A stretch of 64,000 nucleotides of DNA. It comes from Anaerolineales bacterium UBA3499. Its GTDB lineage: Bacteria; Chloroflexota; Anaerolineae; Anaerolineales; UBA11657. The first letter of the stretch is position 1. Every line of letters begins with the position of its first letter. Shown in pieces: positions 1-7,125 of the stretch. The notes beneath the pieces are model-generated. The model did no database searches. It saw only the letters and a program-made list of their open reading frames with translations, and was not told the DNA's origin. Where the stretch lies: positions 1-64,000 of the forward strand of contig DFQC01000033.1 in the NCBI GenBank assembly GCA_002377585.1, in the 5' to 3' direction. The position numbers were made by a program, and so were the translations under genes.

Positions 1-738
1 GAGAGAATGGCTATAGGGAAAGCGAACGCATCTGGAGCACGTGATATTGTAGCAATAGCAATTAGCTCACGCTCTGACAAATTTGAAAAAACAAAAATTG
101 CTTGTGGTCCTTGCGGTAGTTGTAGACAGGTGATTTACGAAATGTCACAAGTGTCCGGGTACAATATCGATGTTATTGGCTCTACCATTGATAAGAGTAA
201 TATTGCTGTATCTACCATTGAAGACTTGCTGCCCTTACGTAAAAAAACATATGCATCTGTAAATCTTATATCTTCTGAAAAACTAAACTCTGACCAACAT
301 AGTCTCATTGAAGCTGCCATAGATGCGACTGACACCGCATACAATCCGTATTCAGGATACCATGTTGGTGCTGCTGTCCTTACCCGTAGCGGATCGGTCT
401 TTGCAGCATCTAACGTAGAGAACGCTGCTTACGGATCCACAATATGCGCCGAGCAAATGGCTATAGGTAAGGCTAACGCATCCGGAGCACGTGATATTGT
501 AGCAATAGCAATTAGTACGCGCTCTGATGACCAAGAGAAAAATGAGATTACCTCAGACCCATGCGGTACTTGTCGTCAGGCAATTTATGAAATGGCGCAA
601 GTATCTGAATGTAACATTGAAGTGATTATGTCTGACAAGAACAAGCGCAACGTTATTGTTAAGTCCATTGAACAATTGTTACCTTATGCTTTTGGCCCTT
701 CTCAACTACATATTGATGTTGTCAAAGGTAACCTGTAA
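1..738 (+). CDS. cdd: Tandem-fused cytidine deaminase (5' end outside window)
   Basis: Zinc cytidine deaminase, converting (deoxy)cytidine to (deoxy)uridine in pyrimidine salvage. The frame is open from base 1, so the start lies upstream. Two CDA domains are fused: the first codon of the window is the catalytic Glu of the first domain, whose zinc ligands PCGSC fall at about residues 37-41. The second domain has NVEN, the complete CAE motif (C149, E151) and PCGTC (C188, C191). Unlike E. coli Cdd, where one half is a degenerate lid domain, both halves here keep the visible zinc-site residues. The domains repeat at 150 codons and are nearly identical in DNA around the CAE motif. The gene is followed by a uridine phosphorylase, the next step of the same pathway. 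Family assignment is firm; activity of both sites is inference. Confidence 0.93.
   Translation, partial: ERMAIGKANASGARDIVAIAISSRSDKFEKTKIACGPCGSCRQVIYEMSQVSGYNIDVIGSTIDKSNIAVSTIEDLLPLRKKTYASVNLISSEKLNSDQHSLIEAAIDATDTAYNPYSGYHVGAAVLTRSGSVFAASNVENAAYGSTICAEQMAIGKANASGARDIVAIAISTRSDDQEKNEITSDPCGTCRQAIYEMAQVSECNIEVIMSDKNKRNVIVKSIEQLLPYAFGPSQLHIDVVKGNL
7..66 (+). repeat. Direct repeat copy 1 inside cytidine deaminase
   Basis: This 60-base stretch recurs at 457-516, exactly 450 bases (150 codons) downstream. I count five differences, all at synonymous third positions, and 32 bases (34-65 versus 484-515) are identical. Flanking parts of the two domains have diverged at the protein level. Confidence 0.85.
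457..516 (+). repeat. Direct repeat copy 2 inside cytidine deaminase
   Basis: Partner of the repeat at 7-66. It codes for the helix that begins at the catalytic CAE motif of the second deaminase domain. The local DNA identity is much higher than across the rest of the two domains. Confidence 0.85.
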
Positions 739-775
739 ATTGTAGCTTTACGGATGTCTTATATAGGTTAGTATC

Positions 776-1516
776 ATGGGGTCTGATTCCAACATTAATC
801 TGTCAAAACTCTATCACATTGGCTGTAGTCGAGGTGAGGTCGGACGCTACGTGCTATTACCTGGAGATCCAGGCCGAGTACCTATGATAGCTAATCTTCT
901 TGATGACGCTCAAGAAATTTCGCATAACCGTGAGTATCTTACTTATACAGGCACATTGCTAGGTCAAAAAGTATCGGTAACATCAACTGGGATGGGCTGT
1001 CCTTCTACAGCAATTGCTATTGAAGAATTAGCAATTGCTGGAGCCGACACTTTCATTAGAGTTGGCACATCTGGTCCTATGCAAGATTTCATAGAAGATG
1101 GTGACCTATTAATTGCATGGGGGGCCATTCGTGACGAATACACTTCCAAACAGTATGTCCCACCAGAGTATCCAGCAGTAGCTGACCTGGATGTAACACT
1201 AGCCCTTAGACAGGCTGCTCGCAACCGTGGAGTACGACACCACGTTGGACTTACACAATCCAAAGATTCTTTCTATGGACAACACGAACCAGACAGAATG
1301 CCCGTTTCCAGACAACTTCAAGATCGATGGAAAGCATGGATAGCAGGAGGCACACTCTGTTCAGAAATGGAAGCTTCTACTATTTTTGTTGTAAGTCGAA
1401 TGCTAAAGTGCCGATCAGGTGGCATTATGACGTCTGGCATTGATTTAACACATCTACTGGTAACAGCTGTTGATGGATTGAAGTTATTAATTGAACAAGA
1501 TATTTCACGGAGGTAA
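776..1516 (+). CDS. Uridine phosphorylase-like nucleoside phosphorylase, copy 1
   Basis: PNP/UDP family 1 phosphorylase, predicted to split a pyrimidine nucleoside with phosphate into base and (deoxy)ribose-1-phosphate. Visible motifs are GDPGRVP at residues 30-36, phosphate-site RVGTSG at 95-100, and CSEMEA near residue 195, the ribose-binding Met-Glu region. The base-pocket segment reads FYGQHEPDR, with the Gln expected from E. coli Udp. Compared with the second copy at 2263 the C-terminal loop is about two residues shorter and the conserved GGPS of the substrate loop is GCPS. It sits between cytidine deaminase and a TenA gene whose ribosome-binding site overlaps this gene's end. Uridine specificity is the family expectation, not proven. 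Confidence 0.88.
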   Translation: MGSDSNINLSKLYHIGCSRGEVGRYVLLPGDPGRVPMIANLLDDAQEISHNREYLTYTGTLLGQKVSVTSTGMGCPSTAIAIEELAIAGADTFIRVGTSGPMQDFIEDGDLLIAWGAIRDEYTSKQYVPPEYPAVADLDVTLALRQAARNRGVRHHVGLTQSKDSFYGQHEPDRMPVSRQLQDRWKAWIAGGTLCSEMEASTIFVVSRMLKCRSGGIMTSGIDLTHLLVTAVDGLKLLIEQDISRR

Positions 1517-1518
1517 TT

Positions 1519-2214
1519 TTGACATTTCTAGATGAATGTATCGAATTTGCTGGCCCAGCTTGGGAAAGATATGTTCATCATCCATGGATAGAAGCACTGT
1601 TTAGCGGTACATTACAAGAAGACAAATTTCGCTATTGGTTAATTCAAGATTTACCCTATATAGGTGAAAACGCGTCAGAGGTAGCATTTACAAAGGTGCC
1701 TCCACACAACCCATGGGTAAAACTACAAAGAGAATACGGTGTACGCGCAGCCGAATCACGTGTTGAGCTTAGAATGCTAGAAGATTATGACGAATTTGCA
1801 TTAACACGCTGGGCTGCCAGACCACGTAGAGAAGCGTTTGTAAACTTTTTTGTCAGAGCATTCTACGAAGGCACATTTGGAGACATTTGTTGTGCAGTAT
1901 ATCCATGTTATTGTTTTCACAATACATTCGGCGTGAGATATGAAAGTGAAAAACCAATAAACATTTCGAAATTACAACGGGATTGGATATTACAATGGCA
2001 AGATACATTTTATAGAGATCTACAAAATGCAACCGTGGATGGGCTAAACGAATATGGCAATGCCAGTACTGAATTCGAACGCGATAAAATGCGCTGGCTA
2101 TTCCTAAGAGCGACGCAACACCAAATTGCAACATTCGATGCAGCCTGGACAACATCTGATCCTTGGCCCGGTGAGGGAAAAGAGACAGGAATACTGGCTG
2201 GTAAAGCAAATTAG
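1519..2214 (+). CDS. TenA/THI-4 family protein, divergent active site (copy 1)
   Basis: TenA-fold helical protein. The family includes thiaminase II/aminopyrimidine aminohydrolase, which salvages the thiamin pyrimidine. A TTG start is chosen because GGAGGT lies at 1509-1514, overlapping the stop of the preceding phosphorylase, which implies translational coupling. D44 and Y47 match the B. subtilis TenA positions and a Cys is present in the PC motif (C130). By eye, however, the catalytic Tyr position is H134, and the C-terminal Glu (E205 in B. subtilis) is a Gln (Q202). The real substrate may therefore differ from aminopyrimidine. The context is pyrimidine nucleoside breakdown. Confidence 0.85.
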   Translation: MTFLDECIEFAGPAWERYVHHPWIEALFSGTLQEDKFRYWLIQDLPYIGENASEVAFTKVPPHNPWVKLQREYGVRAAESRVELRMLEDYDEFALTRWAARPRREAFVNFFVRAFYEGTFGDICCAVYPCYCFHNTFGVRYESEKPINISKLQRDWILQWQDTFYRDLQNATVDGLNEYGNASTEFERDKMRWLFLRATQHQIATFDAAWTTSDPWPGEGKETGILAGKAN

Positions 2215-2262
2215 AGTACCTACTGATGCTGCATGTAATCAGCAAAATGTGAGATTAGTCAA

Positions 2263-2991
2263 ATGAACAATTCCAAGTCAACACTACAATATCATATAAA
2301 GATGAAGCGGGGCGATGTGGGTAGATATGTGCTTCTTCCAGGTGACCCCGGGAGAGTACCGCTTATAGCTTCTTATCTAGACAATGCACAGCTAGTAGCA
2401 GAAAATCGAGAACACCGGACTTATACAGGAAATATTGCAGGTACAAAAGTATCAGTCACTTCTACAGGTATTGGAGGACCCTCAACTGCAATAGCAGTTG
2501 AGGAGTTAGCCAAGCTCGGAGCTGACACTTTTATAAGAGTAGGCACCTCCGGGATGATGCAAGACTTTATACAACCCGGTGATTTAGTAGTTGTCTCAGG
2601 TGCAGTTCGTGATGAAGGTACTGCACTACATTACATGCCAATGGATTTTCCTGCAATTGCAGACCTCGATGTTGTAAATTGCCTTCGACAAGCTTGTGAA
2701 ACTACAGGCATCACTTACCATGTTGGTTTGTCACATTCTAAGGATTCGTTTTATGGAGAAGTAGAACCAGACAGAATGCCCATAAGCAATGTGTTGAAAC
2801 ATCGATGGGATGCCTGGGTACAGTCGGGAGTTCTATGCTCAGAAATGGAAGCAGCGGCATTGTTTGTGTTAGCTAGTACACTAGGTAAACGTGCCGGGGG
2901 CATTATGGTTGCGGGCGGAAGCCATGATGATCTCGAACCACTCTGTAAAACCGCTGTTGAAAGTATCCGCATGTTAATAGATATTGATTGA
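2263..2991 (+). CDS. Uridine phosphorylase-like nucleoside phosphorylase, copy 2
   Basis: Second PNP/UDP family 1 enzyme of the block, clearly paralogous to the gene at 776. It has GDPGRVP, the phosphate-binding RVGTSG, GIGGPST and CSEMEAAALF. The pocket segment reads FYGEVEPDR, so the base-contacting Gln of E. coli Udp is replaced by Glu, whereas copy 1 keeps Gln. The C-terminus carries the full AGGSHDD loop that copy 1 has shortened. These differences suggest the two copies prefer different nucleosides. The gene lies 48 bases after TenA copy 1 and 84 bases before the cytosine deaminase. Confidence 0.88.
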   Translation: MNNSKSTLQYHIKMKRGDVGRYVLLPGDPGRVPLIASYLDNAQLVAENREHRTYTGNIAGTKVSVTSTGIGGPSTAIAVEELAKLGADTFIRVGTSGMMQDFIQPGDLVVVSGAVRDEGTALHYMPMDFPAIADLDVVNCLRQACETTGITYHVGLSHSKDSFYGEVEPDRMPISNVLKHRWDAWVQSGVLCSEMEAAALFVLASTLGKRAGGIMVAGGSHDDLEPLCKTAVESIRMLIDID

Positions 2992-3075
2992 ATGGCATAA
3001 ACAAGCCAACGAATTAGTAAAGCGTTGCGCGTATAAGTATGAGGTTACACAAACCTAAGGAGGAACAAGGGTCAC

Positions 3076-3531
3076 ATGAATTCTGATCAAAAGTGGATGG
3101 CAGAAGCAATAGCGGAAGCAAGGAAAAGTCGCGAGTCTGGTGGAATACCAATAGGTTCTGTCTTAGTTGCACAAGGAAAAATCATAGGAAGAGGACACAA
3201 CCAGCGCGTACAAAAAAACAATCCAATCCTACATGCAGAAATGGTAACATTCCAAAACGCTGGTCGACTTCGTGCTAATATATACTCACAAGCCACTATG
3301 TATACCTCCTTGTCACCATGTACAATGTGCGCTGGTACTATTGTCTTATACAAAATTCCGAGAGTGGTAGTTGGTGAAAACAGAACGGTCAAGAACTTAA
3401 CTCTTTGTGAAGACTGGCTAACCCAACAAGGAGTAGAAGTAATCAATCTAGATTTACAGGAATGCGTAGATATCATGAGTGACTTCATAAAAGAAAGTCC
3501 TGAAATATGGCATGAAGACGTAGGGGTATAG
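3076..3531 (+). CDS. Cytosine deaminase, yeast FCY1-like
   Basis: Zinc-dependent CMP/dCMP-deaminase-fold enzyme predicted to convert cytosine to uracil. HAE at residues 53-55 gives the zinc His and catalytic Glu, and PCTMC gives Cys82 and Cys85. GRGHN near residue 38 and the C-terminal tail (ESPEIWHEDVG) resemble yeast Fcy1 rather than TadA or guanine deaminase. The alternative, a generic nucleoside deaminase of COG0590, is less likely because of this tail. An AGGAGG ribosome-binding site lies about 10 bases upstream of the ATG. It is placed between a phosphorylase, which would release free base, and a canonical TenA. Confidence 0.86.
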   Translation: MNSDQKWMAEAIAEARKSRESGGIPIGSVLVAQGKIIGRGHNQRVQKNNPILHAEMVTFQNAGRLRANIYSQATMYTSLSPCTMCAGTIVLYKIPRVVVGENRTVKNLTLCEDWLTQQGVEVINLDLQECVDIMSDFIKESPEIWHEDVGV

Positions 3532-3561
3532 TCACACAACCATTTAGGGAGGTACAATACT

Positions 3562-4239
3562 ATTTCTTTCTCTAACAACCTAATTGCTAAAGCAGAACCA
3601 TATATGAAATCCCAAATCAAGAAACCATTTCTGCTTGGTTTGGTTGCAGGTGATTTGCCAACTGAATGTTTCCAATACTGGCTTAAGGTAGATTACCCTT
3701 ATCTGCACAACTTTATAAAAGTATGTGCTTTAGGTATGGTAAAAGCCAATACACCAGAAGATGTGGATGTCATGCTGTATCACGTGCAAAGTATTCAAGA
3801 AGAAATGAGAGATCATGAGAAACATGCAAAAGAATTGGGCATGTCTCGAGAAGATCTATTATCATACCCCATGGGTCCACTTAAGTATTCTTATACTCGC
3901 CATCAACTTGCCAGTGCATACGATGGTTCACTTGGAGACACCCAAGCATCAATCCTAGCTTGCCAATGGGGTTATGGCGAGGCAGTGAGAAGGTTGCTTG
4001 ATCAACACACCATAGAAGATGACAACCCTTACTCAGAATGGTGGGCATTTCATAGCAATCCAGAACATCGCGAGGGTCTCAACAAAGCTTTGGAATTACT
4101 CGATAGACAAGCTGCTAAAAGCACAGAACACCAGAAAAAAACTATGGTTGATATATTTATGACTAGTGTTCAGCATGAAACTATGTTGTGGGACGAGTAT
4201 TACAACATGTCACACTGGGAAACATATCCAACAGACTAA
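3562..4239 (+). CDS. tenA: TenA-type aminopyrimidine aminohydrolase (copy 2), probable ATT start
   Basis: TenA_C-type thiaminase II/aminopyrimidine aminohydrolase, which in known cases hydrolyses aminopyrimidine to HMP for thiamin salvage. The first ATG in frame is at 3604, but the family N-terminus (FSNNLIAKAEPYM) is encoded upstream. The only SD-linked start candidate is ATT at 3562, nine bases after GGAGG at 3548-3552; no ATG, GTG or TTG occurs in frame between the stop at 3529 and 3604. Numbered from this ATT, D44, Y47, C134, Y138 and E206 coincide almost exactly with B. subtilis D44, Y47, C135, Y139 and E205. The catalytic set is therefore complete, unlike copy 1. Length 225 residues is normal. 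Confidence 0.85.
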   Translation: MSFSNNLIAKAEPYMKSQIKKPFLLGLVAGDLPTECFQYWLKVDYPYLHNFIKVCALGMVKANTPEDVDVMLYHVQSIQEEMRDHEKHAKELGMSREDLLSYPMGPLKYSYTRHQLASAYDGSLGDTQASILACQWGYGEAVRRLLDQHTIEDDNPYSEWWAFHSNPEHREGLNKALELLDRQAAKSTEHQKKTMVDIFMTSVQHETMLWDEYYNMSHWETYPTD

Positions 4240-4279
4240 GCACAAGCATCAACCATAAATTATCTAGTCATTAGATACA

Positions 4280-6676
4280 TCATTCAGGTTTCAACACTAA
4301 AACATCGCCTTCTATGTTAGCGCGCCCAAAACTCATGGGTAAATATTCCACGGCTTGATGTCTTACAATAAGATCATCGTAATGTTTACTAAGAACATTG
4401 CCTGATTGACCAGTAGTATGCATAAACAAGCTATTGCTCCAATCACTCAAATCTACTATTTGCCTATAACTAGGTACGTAAATTTGTTTGTATGGGTCTG
4501 AGAACTTGTATGGCCCGACATTAACAGTATACGAGCCGCCCCCATTACTTATTTCACGTTGAAACAAAGTACGTAAAACTGCAACTTCACTAAATGGGTT
4601 ATGAGCATAAATAGTTTCATGTAATTCGCCCCATTTCCATTTGTCTACATTACGACCAGTCGATAGTAAAGGAATATTACCTTTAAAGTAATCTTCTAGA
4701 AATTCAGTAGAACGATCCAAGGCAGTAGAAGCAGCATCTAAACAATTTTCTTTAGGCACAGTGAGAACATCATCACACCATGGATTATCCGAATCATCTA
4801 ACACATTTACCAGAAAAGATGCATGTTTCCGATCAGCAAACTGTTCATACACGTTACCACGAAGTTCATCTTCAAATATGACCATACCTAGTTGATGAAA
4901 CCATGTAGCGTAAATTGTTGCCGCTACACTATCCGCACCCATCTCAGCATCCCAAGTAATAACATGGTCAAGAGCAGGTTGGGCAAGATCTGATTTAGAT
5001 TTTGATGGCTCAACGGATTGCAAATAAGGCAGCAATTCTATCGCTTGCCTACTTATCTGATCAGCCTGTATAGAAATCATATCCTCGATGGAAATCTTCC
5101 TGCCTCCATCGGTGAACTGCAGAATCAGCTCCTCTATTCGATCTGCTCTATATCGAGGAGCCCAGCTGCTTGAAATAAAAAATGGATAATCGTCTGAAAC
5201 AACCTTGTTATTGGCAGTAACTATATATCCACTCTCTGGATTATAAACCTGCGGTAGTTGTTCAAATGGTATCCATCCTTCCCACTCGTATTCACTATCC
5301 CATCCTGGGACTGGAACAGTTCCATCTCCTTTTGCCCTCACAGGTATACGACCAGGACCAATATAACCTATATTTCCTTCCTGGTCAGCAAATACCATAT
5401 TTTGACTAGGGGCCACATAATATCGCAAGGCATCAGTAAATTCATCCCAATCAGAAGCATAAGCCATTTTCATAAATGCATCTGCTGTAGTGTCTCCTGG
5501 ATCTAGTGCAGTCCAACGCATTGCAAGCGGAGTGCCTGCATTGTCAGACACATCGCTAATGAGGGGTCCATGACGAGTACTTCTAGCAGCATATGGAATA
5601 GGAGCATCTTCATCATCCTTAACAAGAATCTCCTCTAACACTATAGTCATGTCTTCCCATTCCCCGTCAACCTCATACTGGTTTGGGTCAGTGGGATTTA
5701 TTTTCTCAATGTATAAATCCTGTACATCTGGACCAAGATTTGTGAGGCCCCATGCTACATGTTCATTGTGACCAATAGGAATTATTGGCATTCCCAACAA
5801 GGTTGCACCCGTAACATGTAACAAGTTACCCTGCAATTCTACTAAATACCAAATAGATGGAATCTGAGCACCCAGATGAGGATCATTTGCAAGCAGCGGC
5901 TTACCACTTTCGGTCAACTCACCAGATATAACCCAGCTGTTGCTACCAACATCTTTATCACCCATTCGAAACATCTGCTGCATAGTTGAATCAACACCCA
6001 ACAATGTCCCAGCCAAGTCACTAGAAATAATAGTTGTTGCTTCTGATGGGTATCCAGGCACCAGTTCATTGGCCCGGTCTTGGCCAACAGAAGACTGCAG
6101 TAATGACCGTAGTAACTCGTCCTCCCAATTCCCCCCCAAATCCCACATCATCATTTTTGACCATACTAACGAATCGTATACTGTCCAAGGCTCAGGAGTA
6201 AAACCCAGTATCAAATATTCAGGCGGTAGAGTGTGCCCCTCATCAAGCCATGCATTTACACCAGAAGCATAAGATTCCAGCGCAGCTCTAGTATCACTAG
6301 TTAGAAAATCCCAGGTTTGCACAGCAGAACGATACGTACCTAAAGTCCTTAAAAACCTGTCAATATCTAATGTGGTTTCTCCCAACACTTCGCTTAGACG
6401 TCCTGACCCAATACGACGATTCATCTCGAGTTGCCATAAACGATCTTGTGCGTGTACATATCCTAAAGCAAAATATGCATCAGCATCAGTGGACGCAAAT
6501 ATATGCGGAACACCATCAGCATCTCGCACAATCTCTATCTGCCCATCGAGTCCTGACAATATTACGATGCCTTCTGTTTTTGGCAGACTACTACGTAAAT
6601 ATAAATAACCTGCTATAACCAACAATATGGTCAAGCCTATTACTATACCTGCTCGTTTCGTTGCTATATCTTTCAT
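4280..6676 (-). CDS. Penicillin acylase (penicillin amidase) family N-terminal nucleophile hydrolase
   Basis: Membrane-anchored Ntn-hydrolase precursor of the penicillin G acylase/acyl-homoserine-lactone acylase/cephalosporin acylase family. An N-terminal transmembrane segment at about residues 9-27 directs it outside the cytoplasm. The self-processing site is Gly followed by SNSW at about residue 245; that Ser would become the N-terminal nucleophile of the beta chain. DGVPHIFA and the GYVHAQDRLWQLE stretch are typical of the alpha chain. The start is set at the ATG (6676), nine bases after AGGG, rather than the TTG three codons earlier. A good promoter lies upstream. Substrate cannot be read from sequence; a beta-lactam is not implied. 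Confidence 0.9.
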   Translation of the reverse strand: MKDIATKRAGIVIGLTILLVIAGYLYLRSSLPKTEGIVILSGLDGQIEIVRDADGVPHIFASTDADAYFALGYVHAQDRLWQLEMNRRIGSGRLSEVLGETTLDIDRFLRTLGTYRSAVQTWDFLTSDTRAALESYASGVNAWLDEGHTLPPEYLILGFTPEPWTVYDSLVWSKMMMWDLGGNWEDELLRSLLQSSVGQDRANELVPGYPSEATTIISSDLAGTLLGVDSTMQQMFRMGDKDVGSNSWVISGELTESGKPLLANDPHLGAQIPSIWYLVELQGNLLHVTGATLLGMPIIPIGHNEHVAWGLTNLGPDVQDLYIEKINPTDPNQYEVDGEWEDMTIVLEEILVKDDEDAPIPYAARSTRHGPLISDVSDNAGTPLAMRWTALDPGDTTADAFMKMAYASDWDEFTDALRYYVAPSQNMVFADQEGNIGYIGPGRIPVRAKGDGTVPVPGWDSEYEWEGWIPFEQLPQVYNPESGYIVTANNKVVSDDYPFFISSSWAPRYRADRIEELILQFTDGGRKISIEDMISIQADQISRQAIELLPYLQSVEPSKSKSDLAQPALDHVITWDAEMGADSVAATIYATWFHQLGMVIFEDELRGNVYEQFADRKHASFLVNVLDDSDNPWCDDVLTVPKENCLDAASTALDRSTEFLEDYFKGNIPLLSTGRNVDKWKWGELHETIYAHNPFSEVAVLRTLFQREISNGGGSYTVNVGPYKFSDPYKQIYVPSYRQIVDLSDWSNSLFMHTTGQSGNVLSKHYDDLIVRHQAVEYLPMSFGRANIEGDVLVLKPE

Positions 6677-6702
6677 ATCTTGCAACCCTATTAGTAAAAT
6701 GC

Positions 6703-6731
6703 AGTATAAAGCTCACCATCGTCATAGTCAA
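6703..6731 (-). promoter_or_regulatory. Sigma-70-type promoter of the acylase gene
   Basis: On the minus strand TTGACT (6731-6726), 17 bases, then TATACT (6708-6703). The predicted start of transcription lies about 20 bases before the acylase ATG. Confidence 0.6.
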
Positions 6732-6755
6732 ATCATTAATACCATCACTCATGGC

Positions 6756-6783
6756 TTGACAATTAGCATCAATTTGAGATAAT
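6756..6783 (+). promoter_or_regulatory. Sigma-70-type promoter of the pheS T-box leader
   Basis: Consensus TTGACA at 6756-6761, 16 bases, then GATAAT at 6778-6783. Transcription would begin near 6790, just before the T-box stem I. Confidence 0.7.
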
Positions 6784-6789
6784 CGCCAT

Positions 6790-7086
6790 ACAACATAATA
6801 TAAGGCTAAGACGGAGCCAAGTACGCTAGATGATTATTGTCTTAGAATAGCACAGTCTAAAATAAGTCAAAATATTCTGGCGGAATTTCACTCTCGAGCC
6901 GCACCGGGGAACACTATGTGTCTATTGTGCGACATGGTAATTATCTAGTGCCGCGTCCCACGCGTTAGCAAGGAAGAAAAGCCGACAATCGGTAAATCAA
7001 GTGAGTCTTGACAAAAAAGACTAAACAGGGTGGTACCGCGGGACTAATTTAGCCCCGTCCCTTTTTCTGGGACGGGTTTTCTATTT
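6790..7086 (+). promoter_or_regulatory. T-box riboswitch (tRNA-Phe sensing) upstream of pheST
   Basis: The hallmark T-box core GGGTGGTACCGCGGG lies at 7028-7042. Its UGGU would pair with the ACCA end of an uncharged tRNA with discriminator A, as in tRNA-Phe. A likely specifier codon is UUC (Phe) at 6887-6889, preceded by GAAU and followed by A, which agrees with the downstream pheS. GGCU (6804-6807) can pair with AGCC (6897-6900) to close stem I. The antiterminator can form from AGGG/CCCU (7027-7030 with 7059-7062) and CGGG/CCCG, and competes with the terminator. Uncharged tRNA-Phe would therefore raise pheST expression. This leader accounts for the gene-free stretch between the acylase and pheS. 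Confidence 0.9.
7054..7080 (+). terminator. T-box regulated intrinsic terminator
   Basis: CCCGTCCC (7054-7061) pairs perfectly with GGGACGGG (7069-7076) and is followed by TTTT. It overlaps the 3' half of the antiterminator, giving the usual mutually exclusive arrangement. Confidence 0.88.
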
Positions 7087-7125
7087 TTGGTAGGGATGTC
7101 CGTATATAATGTTGTGGAGGAATAC

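Noticed and set aside
3087..3620. Minus-strand frame of 177 codons over the cytosine deaminase
   Set aside because: Antisense shadow; the plus strand has the HAE and PCTMC zinc motifs and a strong SD.
4280..6676. Penicillin-acylase gene as an antibiotic-resistance determinant
   Set aside because: The family covers many amide substrates; nothing nearby indicates beta-lactam use.
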